From the NCBI RefSeq assembly GCF_027943255.1, contig NC_072895.1, positions 26,758,001 to 26,822,000 on the forward strand: 64,000 bases of DNA, read 5' to 3'. Position numbers and translations under genes: made by a program. The DNA is from Anastrepha obliqua (lineage: Eukaryota; Arthropoda; Insecta; Diptera; Tephritidae). Of this stretch, positions 53,701 to 62,725 are shown piece after piece (position 1 is the stretch's first letter; the number at the start of each line of letters is the position of its first letter). The notes under the pieces are model-generated. The model was not told the origin of the DNA, made no database searches, and saw only the letters and a list, made by a program, of their open reading frames with translations.

Positions 53701-54177
53701 TCTAGAAAGGTAAGAAAATTTAGTCTTGTAACAACGCCCTCTCTTATCAAACCGCAAAACTTAATGAACAGCCTAGTACAATAACCACAAACCTCTGATT
53801 TCGATTATCGAATCGAAACAACCTCTGATTCGATTATTCTCACTTTGCGGTTGTGCTCAAGCACTTTACCCTGAATTTGTGAAATTCAATAGCTTTGATA
53901 TTAGAAATTGCAGCCAGAAATTGTTAAAGTCAGCAGCTCAAAAAACTTTAGAAATTTCGTTCTTAAGAATTTTCTGTGAATTACTGACGAAATGTGCACG
54001 CCTAGTGCGCCTAATATTTCCAATCGCAAAGAAATAGTGTTGAGTGATTTATTGGAATTCTTCTAAAGAGTTACAAGCAAATCAAAATTTAGGTTAAATA
54101 TGAAGTGAACTGGAATATGAAGTGACTAAATACTCGCTTAAGTGTTCGAAATGGTAGAGTAAGAAGTGAAGTCCATC
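53701..54177. other. No recognisable feature
   Basis: AT-rich. ACCTCTGATTTCGATTATCG and a near copy ACCTCTGATTCGATTATTCT form a short local duplication at 53790-53840. Confidence 0.4.
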
Positions 54178-54440
54178 CATATAAATTTGCACAGTTGGCT
54201 CAAAGCTTGCTGGCAACATTGACGGCGCTGTATATTCCGAGCATTTGCGGTTCGCTTTTACCATTCGACTCTCTAACAATTTTAGTATATTCCAAGCTGA
54301 ACTGACGGCGATATTTATAGCCATAACACTGGTACGGTGTGATACGTTACCTGGAGATGATATCCACATTTTCACTGGTAGCCAGCGGCGTTTAAATCCC
54401 TCACAAAGCAGCCGCACATATCTCAATGAGTTAGCTGAGT
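54178..54440 (+). pseudogene. Jockey-like RNase H N-terminal fragment
   Basis: The + strand reads ICTVGSKLAGNIDGAVYSEH, then LRFAFTIRLSNNFSIFQAEL and TAI, the first two RNase H motifs (normally YTDGSK and FQAE). It loses frame near 54340. Confidence 0.7.
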
Positions 54441-54513
54441 AATTTCGTCCAATATAAATATCTTATAAATATTTTGTGAAAACTTGAAGTGAATCCGACA
54501 AATACTTTTCAAG

Positions 54514-54960
54514 GGGTTGGTGTTGAAATTCTGTATGTACAAAATTCTAAAAACAAAATTCTGCTTTTTAAAATTCTGCTTTCAAAATTCTGTATTACAA
54601 AATTCTGTATTAAAATATAATGTTAACAATGTTAAAGAGGTAATGTAATTATTTAATTTATTATTATTATTCGAGATATTAAATAAAAAATAATAATAAT
54701 AATAATAATAATTTTTTCTTCAGTTTCGATAGAATCCACAGTATTTTTGCGTAGAACTCCTTTTCGCGTGGGCGGCCTTTGGCCGCGCTTCAAAAAAATA
54801 AGAATTTTGAAAAAGCAGAATTTTAGAAAGCAGAATTTTAGAAAGCAGAATTTTAAAAAGCAGAATTTTAGAAAGCAGAATTTTAAAAAGCAGAATTTTT
54901 TTGTAATTTACAGAATTTTTTCACCCAGAATTTTGTAGTACAGAATAATGACGCGCTCCT
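54514..54960. mobile_element. 447-bp foldback element with 15-bp units
   Basis: Flanked by CTTTTCAAG at 54505-54513 and 54961-54969 (9 bp). The right arm has six copies of AGCAGAATTTTARAA at exact 15-bp steps (54814-54903). The left arm has five copies in reverse (AAAATTCTGCTTT, 54541-54610) at 14-15-bp steps, so the two arms are inverted repeats of each other. The middle holds GGGCGGCCTTTGGCCGCGCT, itself a palindrome. No coding capacity. Confidence 0.85.
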
Positions 54961-55257
54961 CTTTTCAAGTTATTCAACAATTAACAAAGGGCACTCGGGC
55001 GTTCCGGAGAGTTCGCGAAACTTTAAATGCGTTTTTCTCAAAACTATGTTTTTTGAGCTGGGTATTACTCTAACTTAAAAACCGTTTGGTAGATTTCAAT
55101 CGCCGCAAGGGACTTCTAGAGAAACGGGCTCCACACAAACACCGATAATTTTCACAATTATTAATTTTTTGAAGTGAAACTTCTTACGCGTCGATAGACG
55201 AGCGAGAATGGAGAGTAAAATTTCAAGGCCATGCAACGTTTTGGGCATTTTCGTTCC

Positions 55258-58200
55258 TTCTTCTTCTTCTTAATTGGCGCTATAACCGCTTACGCGATTT
55301 TGGCCGAGTTTAACAAAGCGCGCCAGTCGTTTCTTTCTCGTGCTAACCGGCGCCAATTGGACACACCAAGTGAAGCCAAGTCCTTCTCCACCTGATCTTT
55401 CCAACGCAGAGGAGGCCTTCCTCTTCCTCTACTACCACCAGCTGGTACCGCATCGAATACTTTCAGTGCCGGAGCGTTTGTATCCATTCGGACGACATGA
55501 CCCAGCCAACGTAGCCGCTGGATCTTTATTCGCTGTGCTATGTCTATGTCGTCGTAAAGCTCATACAGCTCATCGTTCCATCGTCTGCGATATTCGCCGT
55601 TGCCAACGTGCAAAGGTCCAAAAATCTTGCGCAGAATCTTTCTCTCAAACACTCCAAGCGTCGCTTCATCGGATGTTGTCATCGTCCAAGCTTCTGCGCC
55701 ATACGTAAGGACGGGCATGATGAGAGTCTTGTAGAGTGTTAGTTTTGTTCGACGAGAGAGGACTTTACTGCTCAGTTGCCTACTTAGTCCAAAGTAGCAC
55801 TTGTTGGCAAGAGAGATTCTACGTTGGATTTCAAGGCTGACATTGTTATCGGTGTTAATGCTGGTTCCTAAATAGACGAAGTCTTTTACAACGTCGAAAT
55901 TATAGCTGTCTACAGTGACGTGGGTGCCGATACGCGAGTGCGCCGACTGTTTGTTTGAAGACAGGAGGTACTTCGTTTTGTCCTCGTTCACCACCAAACC
56001 CATTCGCTTTGCCTCTTTATCCAGTTTGGAGAAGGCAGAACTAACAGCGCGGTTGTTAAGGCCGATGATGTCAATATCATCGGCATACGCCAACAATTGT
56101 ACGCTCTTATAAAAAATTGTGCCTGAGCGATTAAGTTCTGCGGCTCGTACGATGCTCTCCAACATCAGGTTAAAGAAGTCACACGACAGCGAGTCACCCT
56201 GTCTGAAACCTCGTTTGGTATCAAACGGCTCGGAGAGGTCCTTCCCAATTCTGACGGCGCTGCTGGTGTTGAGCAACGTCATCTTACATAGCCGTATTAG
56301 TTTTGCGGGGATACCAAATTCAGACATCGCGGCATACAGGTAACTCCTTTCCGTACTGTCGAATGCAGCTTTGAAGTCGACGAAAAGATGGTGCGTGTCG
56401 ATTCTTCTTTCATGGGTCTTTTCCAAGATTTGGCGTATTGTGAATATTTGGTCGATGGTAGACTTTCCAGGTCTGAAGCCACACTGATAAGGTCCAATCA
56501 GTTGGTTGACGGTGGGCTTCAGCCTTTCACACAATACGCTCGCTAGAACCTTATAGGCGATATTTAGAAGACTAATCCCGCGGTAATTGGCACAAATTGC
56601 AGGATCGCCCTTCTTATGGATTGGGCAGAGCACACTTAAATTCCAATCGGCAGGCATGCTTTCATCCGACCATATTTTGCATAGGAGCTGATGCATGCAC
56701 CTTACCAGCTCCTCGCCGCCATGTTTGAATAGCTCAGCCGGCAGTCCGTCGGCGCCCGCGGCTTTGTTGTTCTTTAGCCGCGTTATCGCTATTCTCACCT
56801 CGTCATGATCGGGTAGCGGAACGACAATTCCGTCGTCAACGATTGGGGTATCGGGATCTTCACTTTCTCGGTGACATGCGCAGCTGTCACTGTTTAATAG
56901 GTTCGAGAAGTGTTCCCTCCATAATCTAAGATTGCTCTGTACGTCAGTCACCAGTTCGCCGTCTTTGTTCTTACAGGAAAACGCCCCGGTCTTGAAACCT
57001 TCTGTAAGCCGCCGAACTTTCTGGTAGAATTTTCGGGCGTTGTTCCTGTTGGCCAGCATCTCAAGCTCTTCGCACTCACGTATTTCGGCCTCTCGTTTCT
57101 TCTTTCGGATAATACGTCTCTCTTCCTTTTTCAGCTCTCTGTAGCGATCCCACATGGCTCGCGTTGCGCCCGATCGCAGTGTGGCTCTATAGGCGGCATC
57201 CTTTCTTTCTGCGGCAGCATGACATTCCTCGTCGTACCAATTGTTTTTTCGGGCTCGCCGGAATCCGATTTCTTCTTCGGCGGCGGTACGTAGGGAACGA
57301 GAAATGTTGCTCCATTGCTCGCGCATGCCGGGTTGTTGGGCAGTGCTCTCCGAGAGCAGGAGTGAGAGTCGAGTGGCGAATCTTCTGGCTGTCTGTTGTG
57401 ATTGCAGCTTTTCGATGTCGAACATTCTTTGCGTAGGTAGATGTACGTTTTTTGCTGCACAGAGGCGGGTGCGCAGTTTGGCTGCAACAAGGTAATGATC
57501 CGAGTCGATGTTGGGTCCTCGGATCGTACGTACATCTAATACACTAGAAGCGTGTCTTCCATCTATCACAACATGATCGATCTGGTTTCGCGTTTTTCGA
57601 TCAGGAGACAGCCAGGTGGCTTGGTGAATCTTCTTATGCTGGAATCTGGTGCTGCAGACTACCATGTTTCGGGCCCCGGCGAAGTCGATCAGCCTCTGTC
57701 CGTTACCGGATGTTTCGTTGTGCAGGCTGAATTTTCCGACTGTGGGACCAAAAATTCCCTCCTTGCCCACCCTGGCGTTGAAGTCGCCAAGCACGATTTT
57801 TATGTCGTGGCGGGGGCAGCGCTCATAGGAACGTTCCAGGCGCTCATAGAAGGAATCTTTGGTCGCATCGTCCTTCTCTTCCGTCGGGGCGTGGGCGCAA
57901 ATTAGCGATATGTTGAAGAAACGGGCTTTGATGCGGATTGTTGCGAGACGCTCGTCCACCGGAGTGAACGACAGTACTTGGCGACGAAGTCTCTCTCCCA
58001 CAACAAATCCGACACCGAATTTGCGCTCCTTTACATGGCAGCTGTAGTAGACGTCGCAAGGTCCCATGGTTTTCTTTCCTTGCCCCGTCCATCGCATCTC
58101 TTGGATGGCAGTGATGTCAGCCTTTACTCTCACGAGGACATCAACCAGCCGGGCAGAGGCACCTTCCCCATTAAGGGACCGGACATTCCAGGTGCATGCC

Positions 58201-58532
58201 CTCAAATCATAATCCTTAGTTCGTTTGCAGGGGTCGTCATCAGTATAGGGAGGTCTCATCCGAGGCTTTTTAAAACTTTTCATTGGGGGCGATTTTTAAG
58301 TGGCGGGTCCCAAACCCAACGCACAACCAGCTATCCTGGAATGTTTCGCCTTCTCACGTTAGCTCACTCCCGAACGGATGTTCGGAAGCTACCCAGAGGA
58401 TACGTGGGCTAATCCCGGCCGTTGTGAGCTGCTTGAACCATATGCAGAAGAATCGTCCTGGCCATTCCCAAGTGAATGGCGATCAGTAACTTTCCCCACT
58501 TGCGTGGACTTCTACACATGGAACCATCCTCC
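55258..58532 (-). mobile_element. Full-length RTE-clade retrotransposon, 3.27 kb
   Basis: Flanked by a 7-bp duplication TCGTTCC (55251-55257 and 58533-58539). On the - strand it has about 250 bp of 5' UTR (including GGGTTTGGGACCCGCCACTT), the intact ORF 58283-55290, a 30-bp 3' UTR and a short (AAG)n tail (TTC repeats at 55258-55270). Size, single long ORF, minimal 3' UTR and simple-repeat tail are the RTE pattern. It is the only intact autonomous element in the window and by far the youngest-looking. Antisense to the R repeat that it split. Confidence 0.95.
55290..58283 (-). CDS. RTE endonuclease/reverse transcriptase, intact 997 aa
   Basis: Single polyprotein that nicks target DNA and reverse-transcribes the element RNA there. 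ATG start, TAA stop (NSAKIA). AP-like endonuclease, about residues 26-270: TWN (Asn33), IQEMRW (Glu62), LGDFNARVG (Asp167, Asn169) and SDHYLV (261-266), so all main catalytic residues are present. A basic linker (about 345-430) follows. Reverse transcriptase, about 495-800: KNNKAAGADGLPAELF, NYRGISLLNIAYKVLASVLC, GFRPGKSTIDQIF, FVDFKAAFDS (634-643) and AYADDIDII (YADD 733-736). C-terminal GRGRPPLRWKDQVEKDL near 960. There is no RNase H. Length is normal for RTE. Automated pipelines often call such proteins 'craniofacial development protein 2-like'; that name should be ignored. No disabling lesion is visible, so it may be competent. Confidence 0.96.
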   Translation of the reverse strand: MKSFKKPRMRPPYTDDDPCKRTKDYDLRACTWNVRSLNGEGASARLVDVLVRVKADITAIQEMRWTGQGKKTMGPCDVYYSCHVKERKFGVGFVVGERLRRQVLSFTPVDERLATIRIKARFFNISLICAHAPTEEKDDATKDSFYERLERSYERCPRHDIKIVLGDFNARVGKEGIFGPTVGKFSLHNETSGNGQRLIDFAGARNMVVCSTRFQHKKIHQATWLSPDRKTRNQIDHVVIDGRHASSVLDVRTIRGPNIDSDHYLVAAKLRTRLCAAKNVHLPTQRMFDIEKLQSQQTARRFATRLSLLLSESTAQQPGMREQWSNISRSLRTAAEEEIGFRRARKNNWYDEECHAAAERKDAAYRATLRSGATRAMWDRYRELKKEERRIIRKKKREAEIRECEELEMLANRNNARKFYQKVRRLTEGFKTGAFSCKNKDGELVTDVQSNLRLWREHFSNLLNSDSCACHRESEDPDTPIVDDGIVVPLPDHDEVRIAITRLKNNKAAGADGLPAELFKHGGEELVRCMHQLLCKIWSDESMPADWNLSVLCPIHKKGDPAICANYRGISLLNIAYKVLASVLCERLKPTVNQLIGPYQCGFRPGKSTIDQIFTIRQILEKTHERRIDTHHLFVDFKAAFDSTERSYLYAAMSEFGIPAKLIRLCKMTLLNTSSAVRIGKDLSEPFDTKRGFRQGDSLSCDFFNLMLESIVRAAELNRSGTIFYKSVQLLAYADDIDIIGLNNRAVSSAFSKLDKEAKRMGLVVNEDKTKYLLSSNKQSAHSRIGTHVTVDSYNFDVVKDFVYLGTSINTDNNVSLEIQRRISLANKCYFGLSRQLSSKVLSRRTKLTLYKTLIMPVLTYGAEAWTMTTSDEATLGVFERKILRKIFGPLHVGNGEYRRRWNDELYELYDDIDIAQRIKIQRLRWLGHVVRMDTNAPALKVFDAVPAGGSRGRGRPPLRWKDQVEKDLASLGVSNWRRLARERNDWRALLNSAKIA

Positions 58533-59360
58533 TCGTTCCGCGAGAGAGAAAAAAGATATAACGTAGAGGAAAAGGAGACAGAAAGAGCTATACCTTATAT
58601 ATATCTTGGATACACTTTAGGCTACTCTTCCTGAATTTTTCCTTGTGGCTGCTAATTTCTAGTGAGAAATAACACTGCCTACTTTTTGGCGCTTGTTTGT
58701 TGGTGCAAACTTGTAGGAAATATATTTTTGGTGCCTACCTTTCGGCGTTATATTTCTTTGATGCCTACTGTTTGGGGCGTTTTTTGGTCCCAATTTTTTT
58801 GGCTTTTTTTTTATGCCTACTTTTTGGCGTTTATTTGCGTTTCCTGTCTAGTGCTTTTGCGTACTATAGAGGGCTATCCATTCCGGCGTCGGATTTATTG
58901 GTATTGTCTTGCGGTAATTTTTACTGTTGCTGCGGTTTGGAATCGCTGCGTTTGTGCGGGTGATAAACGTTCGGAGTAGTGCACATTGTTGCCACGGTTT
59001 GTGTTCGGCGTTTACCTACACCGGTCGAGCCTTCTCCGTTTTTTGTAAATTTTGTCTATTTGTATTCTCTGCAAATGTTGTGAATTTATTTAGATATATA
59101 TTCTTTCTCTCTCTCTCCCTCTTTTTCTCTCTCTCCCTCATTCTCTCTCGGATCTCTCTCTCTCTTTCTTCATCTGCCTTGAGAGTTTCACTTCTGTTAT
59201 GTGTACTACGCTACACGCACTTTTTTTGTTGAAATTTTACTAAAGTCAAGTCGATACAGGATGTATTAATGCTTTTGTAAAATAAAGCAATTGACCAGCA
59301 AAACAAAAATTATTGAAAATCATCATTTTTTCGGGCCTCTGACTACCCTTAACGCCTTAA

Positions 59361-60534
59361 GAAGGCACTCAGTCACTCCAGCACTTTTCGGTTTAACTCG
59401 CGAGTTAAACAACTTCAATGTTGCGTAGGTGCATGGACGGCTGTTATTGCGCATACTTAAATGACTACTGAAGCAAGTTTGCTCGCATTTGATATAAAGG
59501 CTGAAAATCATACAAGAGATACGATTATTTTAAAGCTATGCTAAACAGGCTGCAAATTCTTTGACATATCCAAATATCATACTAAAAAAAAACCAAAACA
59601 TGTATTCCCCGCAATTCTTGTCCGTTACCAACATGACGCCATGCATAGCATGACAATAAAAGAATTTTTAACTGATTATGCGGCTTTTATATTTATTTTA
59701 CCTTCATGAAAATACTCAAATAAAAACTGTGGGCTTATTATGGCGCTGAAATTTTGAAATATATTCATAAAAAATCGTTGTTCCAACCATTTATGGAATG
59801 CCAGCTACCTGTGGGCGCCCTCATACCAAAAAGCATACGAACAGACGAGGAAAACAAACAAGTGTACGTACGTATGTATGTATACATACATATGTACAGG
59901 TACGTTTATGCTTGTCTATATTAGCAGACATAAGTCGCGTTATGTGCCTGAAAAAGTGCGTATGCCGACGTACTTACGGCCATATGCAGACACTTATTTG
60001 CATAAAACTATTTACTGGCGTACAGATGTACTGTACATTTTACTTGCATAGGTACATGACTATCCGACAAAACGTTTATGGTTCTGGCCATTCTGGTACT
60101 TTAATAATCATATGCAAATAAGATTGTGTTTAGTTAATTGATTCGCGAAGGGGCGTCAGCAGAGTTCATTTGTTGCGTATACGCCATGCGTGGCTGGGGA
60201 GTCCTAAAGGATATAAGGACTGCAGCTATACGTATGCCTCTGCTGCTAAGTACCTCAACATAACTTTCCGTATGTGTACATACAATTAGGCGACTTAATT
60301 GAGAATTTAATTTAATTAAAAAGTTTATTTTACGTATTGAAATCACGCACACAATTTGGGTAGAACATTTTCTTATCGATTTATAAAATATTTAAATGAG
60401 TTATTAAGTAAATAAAATATAAATTACTTACAGTACTCATGAAACAAATTTTTTGTAATATCATATAATATAAATTTGTATATATAATATATACATGAAT
60501 GGCTTTCAATTTCGCTCTCAATGCTGGCTCAGAG
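59361..60534. other. Non-repetitive intergenic or intronic DNA
   Basis: Includes a GTAC/GTAT-rich stretch at 59862-59905 (ACGTACGTATGTATGTATAC). No gene supported. Confidence 0.4.
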
Positions 60535-60640
60535 CTCTATTTGTGGAACAACATTAAGACGCGCACCACAAATAGGAAGAGGAGTTCGGTCAAATAGCCA
60601 AAACGGGTGTAGGTGCCAATTATATATATTTATAATACAC
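60535..60640 (+). repeat. SINE 3' fragment
   Basis: ATTTGTGGAACAACATTAAG, then CGCACCACAAATAGGAAGAG and GGTGCCAATTATATATATTT match the last 100 bp of the SINE, including its AATTAT tail. The head is absent. Confidence 0.75.
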
Positions 60641-60961
60641 TGAGAGGATTTTTTATAAAAATTCTCCGAAAAAAATCCTGATTGCCCACCTGGGAAGAGG
60701 CTCTGCCGTGGACGACAGGTACTTTGTTCTGAGTAATTGCGTAAACGGTCCGAACCATCCATGTCATCGTACGGATGGCGCATGATGGAAATAACAGTTT
60801 TTTTGAGGGAAACATGGATCAGCGTTCCTGCTCATTAAAGCCTTCAGCAACAGCTGTTCCAAATTTCATGGCCAAACGTTAACAGGTAGTGACTCCAAAA
60901 TTTTAAATAGCGCTGCTTTTCTAAAGAAAGAAATATTACCTCCCTCCTGTGTGACAAATGC

Positions 60962-61615
60962 TTGGGGTAGTCAGAATTTTCAAAAAATTAAATTCTTTTT
61001 TTTTGATTTTCTTAAAGTATAATATCTTAAAAATATTTTGTGAAAATTTGAAGTGAATCCGACTAATACTTTTCGAGCTATTCAACAGTTAACAAAGGGC
61101 GCTCGATAGCAAAACTTTAAATGCGTTTTTCTCAAAACTATAAAATTATTTATACTGCTTTTGAAAAACATAAAAAACTCGTGCCTGATCGAAGGACGTT
61201 TTTTTTAAAAATTTAGATTTTTTTAAACAATTAATTATCGGTTTTTTTCTTGAAAATCTGAAAAATATTTCCTGAGGCCGCCATATTGTTGATTTTGAAA
61301 AAAACCAAAAAAACTCCAATCAAGCACAAGTTTATCTATTAATAAAACCAATTTCTCTGGTCCGATTGGTTTTAGATGAATCGCCAAAGACTTGTGATTA
61401 TCACCGCAAGGGACTTCTGGAGAAACGGGATCACACAAACAGCGATAACTTTTACAATTATAAATTTTTTTTTTTTTTTAATTTAACTAAAATCAAGTCA
61501 AAATATGTTGAATTAATGTTTCTTTATGTTTTTGTAAAATAAAGTAGTAGACTAGCAAAAAAATTTATTGAAAATCATAATTTTTTCGGTCCTCTGATTA
61601 CCCCTAACCCTTTAA
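60962..61615. repeat. S repeat copy B (uninterrupted)
   Basis: Left end TTGGGGTAGTCAGAATTTTC; right end CCTCTGATTACCCCTAACCC then TTTAA. The complement of the right end gives TTAGGGGTAATCAGAGG, so the ends are short inverted repeats. The interior at 61112-61140 has ACTTTAAATGCGTTTTTCTC, which is the reverse complement of the motif in the TTAA element at 7145-7878. No coding capacity. It shows what the interrupted copy at 54449-59360 looked like. Confidence 0.75.
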
Positions 61616-61619
61616 AGAC

Positions 61620-62200
61620 AGGCAAAATCTGAAGACAAAACCTCGATTAGATCCGCTGCCGCAAGCCCTATCTTTAGGCCTCGGCAATATCTCAGCTCGT
61701 TACTGGAAGCCTATCCTAATGAACTTGTACATCTGCAGGTTATATAAAATAGTAGTAGCATTCCAGCTCTGAACCTGTAATTTGCGTAGCTGCCTGCTAC
61801 CAAAGGTGAGGCGTATCGATCAAGTTTTACAAGGAATCAATCTAAGTAAAGGGAAAGCTAAGTGATGGGGCCGACATTGTGATGGTAGGTAAGTAGGTAA
61901 GATGGCAAGACTACCCCAGGTACACTTCAAGTAGCACTTACGTACCGTTTTGATACCATAATGTGGACCACTACCTGTAAAAGGATTTAGGGAGGAGAGA
62001 AAACCGTCTACAGCCATCCAGCCGCAGCTTCTGCAATAGGGGTTGTATGGAATTTCAAGCTTCTCCGCATGAGTGCCGATTACCCAGTGGCCAGTGAACA
62101 CCGCAATGAGCTTGGAAATTGAATGGCGGGGGATTCCCATCACCTTAAGCGGTCTGTGATAGTCCAAAAACTTTAAAACTTGATGCGATCCGGGGCCTGT
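61620..62200 (-). pseudogene. Jockey-like RNase H tail, family H1
   Basis: The - strand frame 61820-62167 reads HSISKLIAVFTGHWVIGTHA, then EKLEIPYNPYCRSCG, nearly the same as in the 21590-22690 copy. The Cys tail after CRSCG is lost to a frameshift. Only the last domain remains. Confidence 0.8.
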
Positions 62201-62543
62201 ATGCCGGCAGAAATATATAAACCCGAATGTTGGGGCTGTGCAGCAGAATCAGAGTGCTGATGGACTGCGAATTTTGAGTTCGCTTTGCCAATGAAACCCT
62301 TACGAACTGAATACCCATGTGGAAAGTACGCTTATGAATCTGCGTTATGTTATACACTAAGATGGAACGATAGCATATGGAAATTTTTTTATTTTTTTTT
62401 TTAATCATAATGAAAAGTTGCCCTTATAAGGATTAATAAGAATTGCAATATATTATCTTCTTAGGAGGTTTCTTTTGAGGTGTCAGCGCCTAATAAAGTT
62501 TTGAAAAATAAACGCAATTTTTTTTACTTGTTCTCTCCTCTCG
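62201..62543. other. No recognisable feature
   Basis: AT-rich, with T-runs near 62387-62402. Confidence 0.35.
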
Positions 62544-62544
62544 T

Positions 62545-62725
62545 TAGCGTAGAGCCTCGACAAGACTCTTCCATTGTACACGGTTCTGTGCTGTTGTTTT
62601 TGCACCGTCCCATGAGATGTCGGCATCTGACTGATTTGATTTTGTGATCACTTGAGTTGAGCGTAAACTCAACTGATGATATGAGAAGCTTTTGAAACAG
62701 ATTTGCGTGGTAGACCTTAGCAGCA
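62545..62725 (-). pseudogene. Possible non-LTR retroelement C-terminal scrap
   Basis: The - strand reads SWDGAKTTAQNRVQWKSLVE, then ALR, close to a stop. The pattern of a basic Trp-rich segment ending in RxxWxxLV occurs at the C-terminus of RTE- and R1-type proteins (compare NDWRALLNSAK in the intact RTE). Too short for certainty. Confidence 0.4.

Larger units (their letters stand above)
55165..59227 (+). repeat. R repeat, copy 3, split by an RTE insertion
   Basis: The left part 55165-55257 (GAAGTGAAACTTCTTACGCG through GGGCATTTTCGTTCC) and the right part 58540-59227 (GCGAGAGAGAAAAAAGATAT through CTACGCTACACGCACTTTTT) together match copies 1 and 2. The break falls inside TCGTTCCGCGAGAG, which is continuous in the other copies (TTCGTTCCGCCAGAGAG at 12697, TTCGTTTCGCGAGAGAG at 38230). 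Same orientation as the other two. Confidence 0.9.
54449..59360. repeat. S repeat copy A, interrupted by two insertions
   Basis: Three segments (54449-54513, 54961-55164 and 59228-59360) align in order with the uninterrupted S repeat at 60962-61615. Shared words include GAAGTGAATCCGAC, TTATTCAACA, ACTTTAAATGCGTTTTTCTC, GCAAGGGACTTCT and GAAAATCATCATTTTTTCGG, ending GACTACCCTTAACGCCTTAA. The gaps hold a foldback element and the R repeat copy 3. The left end of S is missing here. Confidence 0.85.

Noticed and set aside
55340..58566. Plus-strand and alternative open frames within the RTE element (for example 55340-55708, 57978-58412)
   Set aside because: They are shadows of the 997-aa frame on the - strand.
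59860..59905. GTAC/GTAT-rich palindromic stretch as a regulatory site
   Set aside because: Ordinary microsatellite; similar runs occur at 23826-23846 and 49962-49990.
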